Position numbers and translations under genes: made by a program. From Campylobacteraceae bacterium (GTDB taxonomy: Bacteria; Campylobacterota; Campylobacteria; Campylobacterales; Sulfurovaceae), in assembly GCA_027080995.1 (NCBI GenBank), contig JALWNT010000093.1:1-36272 (forward strand): a stretch of DNA of 36,272 nucleotides. Reading direction: 5' to 3'. Shown piece by piece: positions 24,755 through 33,315 of this stretch; the stretch's first letter is position 1; each line of letters begins with the position of its first letter. The notes under the pieces are model-generated. The model worked only from the letters and a program-made list of their open reading frames with translations, was not told the origin of the DNA and did not search any database.

Positions 24755-26089
24755 TCAGTTGAAGATGGAAAGCAGCACGCCTGCGGCGACGGCGGAGCCG
24801 ATGACTCCGGCGACGTTGGGGCCCATGGCGTGCATGAGCAGGACGTTGCCCGGGCGGGCTTCGGCGCCGACTTTGTTGGCGACGCGGGCGGCCATCGGCA
24901 CGGCGGAGACGCCGGCGGCACCGATGAGGGGGTTGATCGGTTCTTTGCTGAAGCGGTTCATCAGCTTGGCCAGAAGCACTCCGGCGGCCGTTCCCACAGC
25001 GAAAGCCACAAGACCGATCACGAGGATTCCCATCGTATCGAGGACCAGGAATTTGTCCGCTTGGAGTTTGGAGCCGACACCCAGTCCCAGGAAGATTGTG
25101 ACGATGTTGATCAGAGAGTTTTGCATCTCGTGGCTCAGACGCTCGACGACGCCGGACTCTTTGGCGAAGTTGCCGAAAGCGAAGGCCCCGATCAGAGGGG
25201 TCGATTCGGGCAAAAGCATCGCCGAGAGAACAACGATCAAAAGCGGAAATATCAGTTTTTCACGTCTGTTGACTTTGCGCAGCTGAGGCATGACGATGCG
25301 CCGTTCTTCTTTCGTCGTCAACGCTTTCATAATCGGAGGCTGAATGACGGGGACCAGCGCCATATAGCTGTAGGCCGCTACGGCGATGGCGCCCAGCAGC
25401 TCCGGAGAGAGCGCCGAAGCGATGAAGATCGACGTTGGCCCGTCGGCCCCGCCGATGATGCTGATGGAGGCGCACTGGCGCATGGTAAAATCGACAAACC
25501 CTGTATACTGAGACAGTGCCGCGGCCCCGACCAGCGATCCGAAGATGCCAAACTGCGCCGCGGCTCCCAACAGTGCCGTCTTGGGATTGGAGAGCAGCGG
25601 ACCGAAGTCGGTCATCGCCCCGACTCCCATAAAGATGATCAACGGGAAAAATTCGTTGCCGATTCCCATATTGTAGATGATGCCCAAAAAGCCGTCGGGA
25701 CCGGTCATATTGACCACCGGGATGTTGGCGAGCAAGCCTCCGAAGCCGATCGGCAGCAGCAGCAAAGGCTCGAATTTTTTGACGATGGCAAGGTAGAAGA
25801 GGACGAAGACGACGATAAACATAATGATCCGCCCCCAGCTCTGGGCGAAGGCGGTCATCTTCTCCCCCTGGCCGTTGCGCGCTTCGGGGCTCGGGTTGAC
25901 AATGGCGTAGATCCCCGTCGTCTTGAAGAAGTCTTTCAGCAGTACCGTCAAAGGCTTGGGGACGTGCTCCTCTTTGGCCTGGACGCTTTGGCCCACGCCG
26001 CTTAGCGGTGCAGCTACAGCCGGTTCGGAGGCCCACACCGACGAAGCCCCCAGAAAAATCAGAATCGGCAGAAGGTATCGAATCAACAT
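24755..26089 (-). CDS. oadB: Sodium-pumping decarboxylase beta subunit (OadB)
   Basis: A 444-residue inner-membrane protein. In the family the beta subunit decarboxylates carboxybiotin and couples it to Na+ export. Residues 1-20 are a signal-like segment, then a periplasmic linker. Around 90-444 are about nine to eleven membrane segments with the diagnostic [33 protein letters not shown] (the Asp-bearing re-entrant motif), and [16 protein letters not shown]. The C-terminus has [19 protein letters not shown]. It is the last gene of oadG-oadA-oadB, four bases after oadA. Confidence 0.96.
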   Translation of the reverse strand: MLIRYLLPILIFLGASSVWASEPAVAAPLSGVGQSVQAKEEHVPKPLTVLLKDFFKTTGIYAIVNPSPEARNGQGEKMTAFAQSWGRIIMFIVVFVLFYLAIVKKFEPLLLLPIGFGGLLANIPVVNMTGPDGFLGIIYNMGIGNEFFPLIIFMGVGAMTDFGPLLSNPKTALLGAAAQFGIFGSLVGAAALSQYTGFVDFTMRQCASISIIGGADGPTSIFIASALSPELLGAIAVAAYSYMALVPVIQPPIMKALTTKEERRIVMPQLRKVNRREKLIFPLLIVVLSAMLLPESTPLIGAFAFGNFAKESGVVERLSHEMQNSLINIVTIFLGLGVGSKLQADKFLVLDTMGILVIGLVAFAVGTAAGVLLAKLMNRFSKEPINPLIGAAGVSAVPMAARVANKVGAEARPGNVLLMHAMGPNVAGVIGSAVAAGVLLSIFN

Positions 26090-26093
26090 GTCA

Positions 26094-27896
26094 TCACTCC
26101 AACGTCGCCAGGAGACGCCCCTCCTCCACCGTATCGTTGGGAGCGACGTCGATGGTCGCGACGGTTCCCTGCATCGGGGCCGCCACTTCGATCTCCATTT
26201 TCATAGCCTCCAGGACCATGATCGTCTCTCCCTCGTCCACGTGGTCGCCGGGCTGCTTGAGGATCTTGAAGACCGTGCCGGGGGTCTGCGAGCGGATTTC
26301 GATGCTTCCTTTGCCGCCCGAAGGGCGGGGAGCTTGGGGCTCCGATTTGGACGTGGGAGTCTCCGAAGCCTTTTGGACCGTGATCTCTCCGTCGCCCTCG
26401 GCGACCTGGACACTGTATTTTTTGCCGTCTACGATGACCGTGTAATTGCCTGCCATTGCGTTCGTCTCCTCCGTTTTCGAGCTTGGATTGGGCCCTTTGC
26501 GGACCATCAGCGGGGATTCCCCTTTGAGGAAGGCGATGCCCTTTTTGTCGCAGGACGCCGCGATGAAAATGTTCTCATCCGTCGTCTCTATCCCCTCCTC
26601 TTCGAGGACCTTTTTCCAGTAGGCGATCGACTTTTTCTCCTCCCGGTCGGCGATGTCGACGGGAGATTCTGTCGTGGGCTTCAGCCCCAACTTGAGCGAC
26701 GCAAGCTTCACGATCTCGGGATCGGGAGCCACCGGCGTGCGGCCGAAATACCCCAGGACCATCCTGCCGTAGCCCGGAGAGATCTGCTTCCAGGGGCCGA
26801 AAGTGACGTTGGCGTAGGCCTGCTGCCAGTAAAACTGGCTCACCGGCGTCACTGAAGTGCCGTAGCCCCCCTTCTCCACCACTTCGGTCATCGCTTCGAT
26901 CACTTCATCGAATTTGTCCAGGTTGCCGCTGTCGCGCATCATCTGGGTGTTGGCGGTCAGCGCACCCCCGGGCATCGGCGCGAAGGGGATGATGGGATTG
27001 ACCCGCTGGGCTTCGGGCGGAGTGAAGTACTCTTTGAGGCACGCTTTGAAGCGCTGCTCGTATTTTCGCACTTTGGAGAGCTCCAGTCCCCCCAGATCGT
27101 AATCGGTCCCTTTGACGGCGTGCATCATCGTCAGGATGTCGGGCTGGGAAGTGCCGCCGCTGACGGGTGCCGCCGCCAGGTCGATTCCGTCGGCGCCCCC
27201 CTCCAGAGCCGCCAGATAGCAGGCGACGCTGACACCGGCCGTCTCGTGGGTATGGAGCCGGATGTGGGTCGTCGCTCCCAGAAGCCTGCGGGCCATCCGG
27301 AAGGTTTCGAAAACTTTGTGGGGGTTGGAGGTGCCGCTGGCGTCTTTGAAAGCGACGCTGTCGAATTCCAGGCCGCTGTCGAGAATCTGCCGCAGCACCT
27401 TTTCGTAGAAAGGCACGTCGTGGGCCCCTTCGCAGCCCGGGGGCAGATCCATCATCGTCACCACCACTTCGTGCTTCATTCCATACTTCTTGACGCAAGC
27501 ACCGCTGAATTCCAGGTTGCGTACATCATTAAGAGCATCGAAATTCCGCACGGTTGTCGTACCGTGTTTGGCAAAGAGTTTGGCGAAGAGGTCGATCATT
27601 TCTCGGCTTCCGGTATCGAGCATCACGGTGTTGACCCCGCGCGCGAGGATCTGGAGATTGGCCTCGGGCCCTACGATTTCCCGGAAACGGTCCATCATCT
27701 CGAAGGCGTTCTCCCGCAGATAGAAAAAGAGGCTCTGAAAGCGGGCTCCGCCTCCGAACTCGAAGTGGGTGATCCCCGCCTCTTTCGCCGCCTCGACGGC
27801 CGGGAAAAAATCCTCCATCAGCACCCGGCCCCCGAAGACCGACTGGAAGCCGTCGCGGAAACTGGTATCCATAATATCGATGTAACGTTTGGCCAT
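26094..27896 (-). CDS. oadA: Biotin-dependent carboxyltransferase alpha subunit (OadA/PycB-like)
   Basis: A 600-residue cytoplasmic subunit with an N-terminal HMG-CoA-lyase-like carboxyltransferase domain ([14 protein letters not shown], then [11 protein letters not shown] with the catalytic Lys, and RLHTHETAG with metal-binding His), a central conserved carboxylase domain, a Pro/Ser linker (~495-525) and a C-terminal biotinyl domain. LEAMKME places the biotinylated lysine at about 566. It transfers carboxyl between oxaloacetate/pyruvate (or possibly 2-oxoglutarate) and biotin. The neighbouring oadG and oadB favour the Na+-linked decarboxylase role. ATG 27896 follows GGGAG by six bases. Confidence 0.94.
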   Translation of the reverse strand: MAKRYIDIMDTSFRDGFQSVFGGRVLMEDFFPAVEAAKEAGITHFEFGGGARFQSLFFYLRENAFEMMDRFREIVGPEANLQILARGVNTVMLDTGSREMIDLFAKLFAKHGTTTVRNFDALNDVRNLEFSGACVKKYGMKHEVVVTMMDLPPGCEGAHDVPFYEKVLRQILDSGLEFDSVAFKDASGTSNPHKVFETFRMARRLLGATTHIRLHTHETAGVSVACYLAALEGGADGIDLAAAPVSGGTSQPDILTMMHAVKGTDYDLGGLELSKVRKYEQRFKACLKEYFTPPEAQRVNPIIPFAPMPGGALTANTQMMRDSGNLDKFDEVIEAMTEVVEKGGYGTSVTPVSQFYWQQAYANVTFGPWKQISPGYGRMVLGYFGRTPVAPDPEIVKLASLKLGLKPTTESPVDIADREEKKSIAYWKKVLEEEGIETTDENIFIAASCDKKGIAFLKGESPLMVRKGPNPSSKTEETNAMAGNYTVIVDGKKYSVQVAEGDGEITVQKASETPTSKSEPQAPRPSGGKGSIEIRSQTPGTVFKILKQPGDHVDEGETIMVLEAMKMEIEVAAPMQGTVATIDVAPNDTVEEGRLLATLE

Positions 27897-27898
27897 CG

Positions 27899-28150
27899 TC
27901 AACTCCCTTTGGTTTGGGTTTTGCGGTATTCGCGGATCGCGGCGACGATCGCGGCGACACGGGCTCTCTCCTCCTCTTCGCTCTCTCCGGTCGAAGTCGG
28001 AGCTCCTTCGGAGGGGCGGTCGGGGAAATAGCGTTCGATGATGATCGCCTGCAGGCGCATCAGCAGCACGAGAATGTAGAGAAAGACAAAAACGATCCCC
28101 ATCCCCAGGACCATAAATTTGAGGCTTTCGCTCACTAGATGGACTTCCAT
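27899..28150 (-). CDS. oadG: Sodium-pumping decarboxylase gamma subunit (OadG)
   Basis: An 83-residue single-pass membrane protein. ESLKFMVLGMGIVFVFLYIL is the membrane segment typical of OadG, followed by a Pro/Ser/Glu linker and a charged C-terminus (ARVAAIVAAIREYRKTQTK) that in the family helps tie the alpha subunit to the membrane. GGGAG is six bases before the ATG. It heads the oadGAB operon; oadA begins two bases after its stop. Confidence 0.9.
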   Translation of the reverse strand: MEVHLVSESLKFMVLGMGIVFVFLYILVLLMRLQAIIIERYFPDRPSEGAPTSTGESEEEERARVAAIVAAIREYRKTQTKGS

Positions 28151-28178
28151 AGGCTTCTCCCTTCCAATCTATCGGGCT

Positions 28179-28184
28179 ATTGTA
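28179..28184 (-). promoter_or_regulatory. Possible promoter of oadGAB
   Basis: TACAAT on the minus strand, about 29 bases before the oadG ATG, gives a short leader with the GGGAG site. No -35 match. Confidence 0.4.
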
Positions 28185-28261
28185 GAATAGTTTTCACTTG
28201 CCGGGGCTTAAAGAAATAATTGAAAAGAAAAGGGGGAAGAAAAGCGCCGCAGCAGCACCTT

Positions 28262-29647
28262 TTAGCGGCGGCGGCGACGCTTGCGGGAGGAGGTATTCTG
28301 TCGCTGGGACGACTCGTAGTCGTCGAGCAGGCGTTCGAGCTCCTCTTCGTCGTAGCCGATGCGGTCGCTCTCATCGAACGCTTCGGTTTCGAGGATGTAA
28401 CTGATCGCCTTTTTGATGAAGGTCGCCTGATCCATCTCGGCCATCTGGGCCAGGACTTGATCGACGAGGGGGTGCAGCGCCGTCTCTTGGAGCTTTTGGC
28501 TCAGCATCTCGATCTGCTCCGCTCCGACGCTGCCGCCTTGCACTTCCAGCGTCGCCAGACGCATGTCGGCACCGACCTCTTTGCGGATGCGCTGAAGCTC
28601 ACGAAACTCCTCCGTCGATACGAGGGTGATGGCCCGGCCCTGTTTGCCCGCCCGGCCGGTACGGCCGATGCGGTGGACGTAGCTCTGGGGATCGAAAGGG
28701 ATGTGGTAGTTGAAGACGTGCGTGACGTTTTTGATGTCGAGCCCCCGGGCCGCCACGTCGGTGGCGATGAGGATGCGGGTTTCACCCCGACGGAAGGATT
28801 TGACGATGGCGTCGCGCTCCATCTGATCGATGTCACCGTGCAGGCCCGCGGCGTTGAATCCCAGGTCCCTCAGATACTCCGCGAGGCGGTCGACCTCCCG
28901 CTTCATCCGGCAAAAGACGAGCGCCTTGTCGTAATCCTCCTGCTCCAAAAGCCGCACGATCGCTTCGTCACGCTGCGATTCGTTGATGACGTAGTAGAGC
29001 TGCTCGATGTCGACGTTTTTGGTCGTATCCCCGCTGACGACGGAGATAAACTCCGGCTCGTAGAGCAGCGTATCGGCCAACTCTTTGATCGGCTCGGGCA
29101 TCGTCGCCGAAAAGAGCAGCGTCTGGCGATTTTGCGGAATGTACTCGAAGATCTCCCGTACATCGTCGAGAAAGCCCATATCGAGCATCTCGTCCGCTTC
29201 GTCCAGGACGACGACTTCGGGGTTGAAGACATCGATCTTGCCTTTTTGATAGAGATCTTTGAGCCGCCCGGGGGTCGCTACGACGATCTGCACCCCCCGA
29301 TGGATCAGGGCGATCTGCCGCCCGTAGCCCACGCCGCCGTAGACCGCCAGAGTGCGGATCCCGGCGAAGCGCCCCAGATGGTAGAGCTCGTCGCTCACCT
29401 GGGTCGCCAACTCCCGCGTCGGGGTGATCACCAACGCCCGCTCGATCTCTCCGCGAGCGATGCGATCGAGGATCGGCAGGCCGAACGCCGCCGTCTTGCC
29501 AGTCCCGGTATGGGCCTGTCCGACCAAATCTCTGCCCTCCAAGATCAGAGGGATCGCCTCCTCCTGGATCGGGCTGGGCTCCTTGAAGCCCGCGATGCGG
29601 ACCCCTTTGGCCACCTCGGGATGCAAATCGAAATCTTTGAATGTCAT
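28262..29647 (-). CDS. DEAD-box ATP-dependent RNA helicase
   Basis: A 461-residue helicase. The Q-motif region GFKEPSPIQEEAIP, motif I AHTGTGKT (45-52), PTRELA, DEAD (within VVLDEADEML), SAT, ATDVAARGLDI and HRIGRTGRAG are all present, so two full RecA domains. After ~375 a C-terminal extension ends in KRRRRR, a basic RNA-binding tail. The start MTFKDFDLHPEVAKG at 29647 is preceded by AAGGAAAA; an extension upstream is not supported. Such proteins unwind short RNA duplexes in ribosome assembly or mRNA decay. It most resembles the RhlE/CsdA group. Confidence 0.95.
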   Translation of the reverse strand: MTFKDFDLHPEVAKGVRIAGFKEPSPIQEEAIPLILEGRDLVGQAHTGTGKTAAFGLPILDRIARGEIERALVITPTRELATQVSDELYHLGRFAGIRTLAVYGGVGYGRQIALIHRGVQIVVATPGRLKDLYQKGKIDVFNPEVVVLDEADEMLDMGFLDDVREIFEYIPQNRQTLLFSATMPEPIKELADTLLYEPEFISVVSGDTTKNVDIEQLYYVINESQRDEAIVRLLEQEDYDKALVFCRMKREVDRLAEYLRDLGFNAAGLHGDIDQMERDAIVKSFRRGETRILIATDVAARGLDIKNVTHVFNYHIPFDPQSYVHRIGRTGRAGKQGRAITLVSTEEFRELQRIRKEVGADMRLATLEVQGGSVGAEQIEMLSQKLQETALHPLVDQVLAQMAEMDQATFIKKAISYILETEAFDESDRIGYDEEELERLLDDYESSQRQNTSSRKRRRRR

Positions 29648-29733
29648 TGTTCTTTTCCTTCGGATGGAAGCCGACGCTTCCGATAATCTCTCGTCCAAAG
29701 CGCTATCGCCGGCTTCCCGCCGATCCTTTGAAC

Positions 29734-29763
29734 CTTTTCAACCCCCCGCGGGGGATTGAAAAG
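29734..29763. repeat. Long GC-rich hairpin downstream of uppP
   Basis: A 30-base palindrome: CTTTTCAA at 29734-29741 pairs with TTGAAAAG at 29756-29763, and the centre CCCCCGCGGGGG is self-complementary, with one mismatch (C-A). No T-run follows on either strand, so it is not a classical terminator. It lies in the gap between the uppP stop and the helicase start. Confidence 0.7.
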
Positions 29764-29790
29764 AATCAAATATTCTGCCTCTTACAAAAA

Positions 29791-29806
29791 GCGTTGCTTG
29801 CAACGC
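29791..29806. repeat. Mini-hairpin with CAC-rich tail, left of uppP
   Basis: GCGTTGC-TT-GCAACGC is a perfect seven-base stem with a two-base loop. It is followed by CCAAAACTCTTCACTCCTCA, which resembles the tract after the GTTGC-AAA-GCAAC hairpin on the other side of uppP (30713-30775). Confidence 0.6.
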
Positions 29807-29829
29807 AATCCAAAACTCTTCACTCCTCA

Positions 29830-30603
29830 CTAATTCCCCATACTCCAGAGCAGAAAAGCTCCGAAGAGAATCCGATAGATCCCGAAAGGGACGAAAGTGA
29901 AACGGGAGAGGAAGGCCAAAAAGAGTTTGATCGTCAGCCACGCCACGACAAAGGCAACGACAAAGCCCACAAGATAAGGCCCCCACTGCGCTCCGGCGAA
30001 ATCGTGATAGTGCTTGAGCAGGTCGTAGCCGCTCACCGCCGCCATCACGGGAATCGCCAGGAGAAAAGAGAACTCCGCCGATGTCTTGCGATCGAGGCCG
30101 GCAAGCAAGCCGCCGATGATCGTCGCCCCCGCCCGGGAAGTGCCGGGAATCAGGGCGAAGACTTGCGCGAAACCGATCGCCGTCGCCTGCATCCAGGTGA
30201 CCTTTTCCACATCACTAACACGCTCTTTGGCCTCTTCGTCGTAGAAATACTCCACGATCAGAAAGACCACGCCGCCGATGATGAACATCCACGCCACCAC
30301 TTCGACGCTGAAGAGCGCCTTGATCTGATGCCGCAGCAAAAAGCCGATCACTCCGATGGGCAAAAAAGCAAGCAAAAGCTTTTCCCAAAGCACGATCTTG
30401 CGGGGGCTGAGCTTGTCCCGATAGATCAGTATCACCGCCAAAATCGCCGCGAACTGGATGATCACGTCGTACGCTTTGGTCAAATCGCTCTGGGCAATCC
30501 CCAGATAGTGTTCGGCGACGATCATATGCCCCGTGGAGGAGATGGGGAGAAACTCCGTAAAGCCTTCGATGATCCCGATGATGATCGATTGGAAGTAGTC
30601 CAT
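29830..30603 (-). CDS. uppP: Undecaprenyl-diphosphatase UppP
   Basis: A 257-residue inner-membrane phosphatase (BacA/UppP) that recycles undecaprenyl diphosphate for peptidoglycan and other glycan synthesis. The catalytic motifs are clear: [15 protein letters not shown] near the N-terminus (active Glu/Ser/His) and [12 protein letters not shown] (~151-162). About eight membrane segments are visible. The start [10 protein letters not shown] is preceded by AAGAG. The gene is isolated between two hairpin-rich intergenic regions. Confidence 0.96.
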   Translation of the reverse strand: MDYFQSIIIGIIEGFTEFLPISSTGHMIVAEHYLGIAQSDLTKAYDVIIQFAAILAVILIYRDKLSPRKIVLWEKLLLAFLPIGVIGFLLRHQIKALFSVEVVAWMFIIGGVVFLIVEYFYDEEAKERVSDVEKVTWMQATAIGFAQVFALIPGTSRAGATIIGGLLAGLDRKTSAEFSFLLAIPVMAAVSGYDLLKHYHDFAGAQWGPYLVGFVVAFVVAWLTIKLFLAFLSRFTFVPFGIYRILFGAFLLWSMGN

Positions 30604-30683
30604 TTAAACTCTTGTTATTGGTATATTGATGTATTGGTTATTGGGTACACATAACATAGTCGCACATCGCAACTAAACGTGCA

Positions 30684-30785
30684 GGACTGAAGTCCCGCCT
30701 CCCAAAACAGACGTTGCAAAGCAACACAAACCAAAATCATTCATCACTCATCATTCACCATTCATCATCTGAAAGCAAAGCTTTC
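30684..30785. repeat. Cluster of perfect mini-hairpins upstream of uppP
   Basis: Three tight hairpins in about 100 bases: GGACT-GA-AGTCC (30684-30695), GTTGC-AAA-GCAAC (30713-30725) and GAAAGC-AAA-GCTTTC (30771-30785). Between the last two runs a CAT/CAC-rich tract (30738-30770) of imperfect TCATTCATCACTCA units. A fourth hairpin follows at 30801. The cluster lies between the ABC exporter stop and the uppP start. Confidence 0.65.
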
Positions 30786-30800
30786 TACTATTTCTCACTC

Positions 30801-30826
30801 GCACGAATGATTCAGATCATTCGTGC
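30801..30826. repeat. Hairpin spanning the 3' end of the ABC exporter gene
   Basis: GCACGAATGAT-TCAG-ATCATTCGTGC is a perfect 11-base stem with a four-base loop. The stop codon (30814-30812) lies in the loop and the last five codons form one arm. No T-run follows on the minus strand. It may act as a Rho-independent-like 3' end or mRNA-stabilising structure; the role is inference. Confidence 0.7.
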
Positions 30827-32578
30827 GAAGTATCCCTCTTCTTTCGCCATCAGCTCCTCGGGAGTGCCCCGGTCGACGAGACGGCCGTCTTCGAGGACGA
30901 AGACATACTCCGCTTTCTCGATGGTGCTCAGGCGATGGGCGATGGTGATGACCGTCTTGGGACGCACATACTCCTGCAGCTCCGAGAAGAGCTTCGCCTC
31001 GGTATGCACATCCAGCGCCGAGGTCGACTCGTCGAAGATCACGACCTCCGGATCGAGCAGAATCATCCGCGCGATCGCCACGCGCTGCCGCTGGCCGCCG
31101 CTGAGGCGCACCCCGTCACGGCCCACCGGCGTCTGCAAACCGTGCTCCAGCGTCGCAACCACATCCTCCAGCTGGGCGATTCGGATCGCTTCGGCGAGTC
31201 GTGTTTCATCAACTTTTCGCCCCAGCGTGAGGTTGAAAAGCATTGTATCATTAAAGAGCTTGGGGTGCTGGAGGATCACGTGGACGTGGGCGCGGATCGT
31301 CGGCAGCGCGATCCGGTCGTGCCGGACCCCTCCGTAGTAGAGTGCCCCCTCCTCCACCGGATAGAAACCGACGAGCAGATTGGCCAGGGTCGTCTTGCCG
31401 CTGCCGCTGGGGCCGACGATCGCGACTTTCGATGCGGCGGGGATTTCGAGCGAGATATTTTTCAGGATATGCCGCTCTTTGCGGTAGGAAAAGGAGAGCG
31501 CTTCGGTACGGATCTCCACCGCCTCTTTCCCGGCGAAGGGATCGACGCCGTCGGTGATCTCCGGCTCCCGCTCCATTGCGAAGATCCCGTCGATACGCCG
31601 GCAGGCGGCCCGGGCGGAAGCCAGAGCGTACTGGAAATTGATCACATCCTGCGTCGGTGTCATCATAATCCAAAGATAGCCGAAGACCGCCAGCATCAAG
31701 CCGACACTCAGCGTCCCGTGGGCGACGACCAGGATGCTCACCGAACGGAAGAGCTCGTAGCCCCCCAAAAAGACCAGAAAAGAGAGACGCATCGCCCGGT
31801 CGCTTTTGAAACTGAAGTCGATGGAGCGGTCGCGCAGCCCCTTGGCTTCCCGGACGATCCGGGAGAAGAAATACTCCTCCTTGTTGGCCGCCCGGATCTG
31901 CCCGAAAAGCTCCAGCGTCTCCGTCAACGCCGACTGAAACGCCTCCACCGCGCGGTTCTCCTCCCGCTTGAGCCGTCCGACGTTACGGGCCAGCCGGGCG
32001 GTGAAGTAGACGACGACGGGATTGGTGATCAAGATGAAGAGGGCCAGAGGCCAGTTGATGATGAGCAGAACGACCGCCGTAAAGAGCAGTGTCAGGATCG
32101 AAATCAGCAGCTTGCTGACCGTCGTCCCGATGAAGGAGTCGACGGTAGCGATATCGGTGACGAGCCTCGAGGCGATCGCCCCCGGGGAGCGGGTCTCGTA
32201 CTCTTTGAGCGAAACCCGTTCCAGATGCTCCGTCGCCGAACGGCGCAGGTGATAGGCCAAATCCTTGGAGATCCCGAGGAAAGTACGCACCTGATAGACA
32301 TTGAGCAAAAAGCCGAGCCCCCGCAACACCAGCACCAGAGCGAGGAAGAAAAAGACATACCCCTCCAGGCTCATCGGCATAATGTGCGTCGCGACCCAGT
32401 GCGTCAGCGTGTCGCTCTTTTTGAGCAGAAGCTCATCGACCAGCATCGGGATAAAGAGGGGAATCGTCACCGTCAGCAGGGTCGCGGCAACGGCGGCGAG
32501 ATGCCCGCGAATCAGTGCCGAGCGGTAACGCAACGTCCTGCGGAGCAGGTCGTCGATGCGGCAGCTGCGGAAATTCAC
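30812..32578 (-). CDS. ABC exporter, fused membrane and ATPase domains (MsbA-like)
   Basis: A 588-residue half-transporter. Residues ~20-310 hold six membrane segments (for example VAATLLTVTIPLFIPMLVDE and FLVFLGGYELF), with the ABC-exporter coupling region. Residues ~345-588 are the ATPase: VGPSGSGKTTLAN (Walker A), the Q-loop VILQHPKLFNDTM, signature LSGGQRQRVAIAR, Walker B VVIFDESTSALD and the AHRLST switch. It should work as a homodimer exporting lipid, peptide or drug; the substrate is not readable. GTG 32578 overlaps the serB stop (GTGA), so translation is coupled to serB. Confidence 0.93.
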   Translation of the reverse strand: MNFRSCRIDDLLRRTLRYRSALIRGHLAAVAATLLTVTIPLFIPMLVDELLLKKSDTLTHWVATHIMPMSLEGYVFFFLALVLVLRGLGFLLNVYQVRTFLGISKDLAYHLRRSATEHLERVSLKEYETRSPGAIASRLVTDIATVDSFIGTTVSKLLISILTLLFTAVVLLIINWPLALFILITNPVVVYFTARLARNVGRLKREENRAVEAFQSALTETLELFGQIRAANKEEYFFSRIVREAKGLRDRSIDFSFKSDRAMRLSFLVFLGGYELFRSVSILVVAHGTLSVGLMLAVFGYLWIMMTPTQDVINFQYALASARAACRRIDGIFAMEREPEITDGVDPFAGKEAVEIRTEALSFSYRKERHILKNISLEIPAASKVAIVGPSGSGKTTLANLLVGFYPVEEGALYYGGVRHDRIALPTIRAHVHVILQHPKLFNDTMLFNLTLGRKVDETRLAEAIRIAQLEDVVATLEHGLQTPVGRDGVRLSGGQRQRVAIARMILLDPEVVIFDESTSALDVHTEAKLFSELQEYVRPKTVITIAHRLSTIEKAEYVFVLEDGRLVDRGTPEELMAKEEGYFARMI

Positions 32579-33225
32579 GAGGCTTGGTCCGCTCCCACCG
32601 TCTCGGCGATCGCCAGGACCTCCGTCAGATCCTTGCGCTCGACGACGTGCGTCGCCGCCTCTTTGAGGACCGGCTTGGCGCAGAAGGCGACCCGGGTAGC
32701 GGCGTGGGCGAACATACTCAAGTCGTTGGCCCCGTCGCCGACGGCCAGCGTCTCTTCCGGCGTAATACCCAGAAGGTTTTGCAGACGCACCAGCATCTTG
32801 CCCTTGGAGTCGCCGAACATCATCTCCCCCCCGACTTTGCCCGTGAGGATCCCCTCGTCATCGTGGAGGATGTTGGCAAAGTCGGCGTCGAGCTTCAGGA
32901 CATCGGCCGCGTGGCTCGTGGCGACCCGGAAGCCGCCGGAGAAGCAGATCACCTTGCAGCCGCGACGTTTCAAGCCCGCCACCGTTTCGGAAGCTCCGGG
33001 CATAAAGGGCAGCGCTTCGCAGATCTCTTCGACCCGAACCCGCGGCAGCCCCTCCAGCAGAGCCACCCGCGCCTGGAGCGATTTGAAAAAGTCGAGTTTG
33101 CCCTCCATCGCCTGACGGGTGATGGCCGCCACCTCCTCCTCCAGCCCCAGCTCCGCGGCGAGAAAATCGATGGTCTCTCCATCCATCAGTGTGGAGTCAA
33201 AATCGAAGACTGCCAGTTTCAACAT
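32575..33225 (-). CDS. serB: Phosphoserine phosphatase SerB
   Basis: A 216-residue HAD-family phosphatase for the last step of serine synthesis. VFDFDSTLMDGE (motif I, nucleophile Asp-8 and Asp-10), FSGGFRVAT (motif II Ser), KGKML (motif III Lys) and AVGDGANDLSMF (motif IV) are intact. It lacks the N-terminal ACT extension of some SerB proteins. MLKLAVFDFDS at 33225 is preceded by AGGA seven bases away; a longer open frame upstream is spurious and overlaps the MTHFR gene. The ABC exporter overlaps its stop. Confidence 0.93.
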   Translation of the reverse strand: MLKLAVFDFDSTLMDGETIDFLAAELGLEEEVAAITRQAMEGKLDFFKSLQARVALLEGLPRVRVEEICEALPFMPGASETVAGLKRRGCKVICFSGGFRVATSHAADVLKLDADFANILHDDEGILTGKVGGEMMFGDSKGKMLVRLQNLLGITPEETLAVGDGANDLSMFAHAATRVAFCAKPVLKEAATHVVERKDLTEVLAIAETVGADQAS

Positions 33226-33281
33226 ACGGTATCCTGCCTTTTCCGCGGCCCTTTTTATAGAAGCGGCCGCCTCTTTTCTGC

Positions 33282-33291
33282 TAGAATTATA
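33282..33291. promoter_or_regulatory. Overlapping divergent -10 elements for serB and the MTHFR gene
   Basis: TAGAAT on the plus strand (33282-33287) and TATAAT on the minus strand (33291-33286) share bases. The starts would face opposite ways to serB (61 bases from its ATG) and the MTHFR gene (28 bases). RNA polymerase could occupy only one at a time, if both are used. Confidence 0.45.
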
Positions 33292-33315
33292 TCCAAAACA
33301 CCCAAGAGAGCTTCT

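Noticed and set aside
29734-29763. Intrinsic terminator of uppP
   Set aside because: The stem is strong but no T-run follows on the minus strand, so it was called a hairpin only.
30935-33115. 726-codon plus-strand frame opposite the ABC exporter and serB
   Set aside because: Composition is Asp/Arg/Gln/His-rich with no recognisable domain, and it runs antisense through two clear genes.
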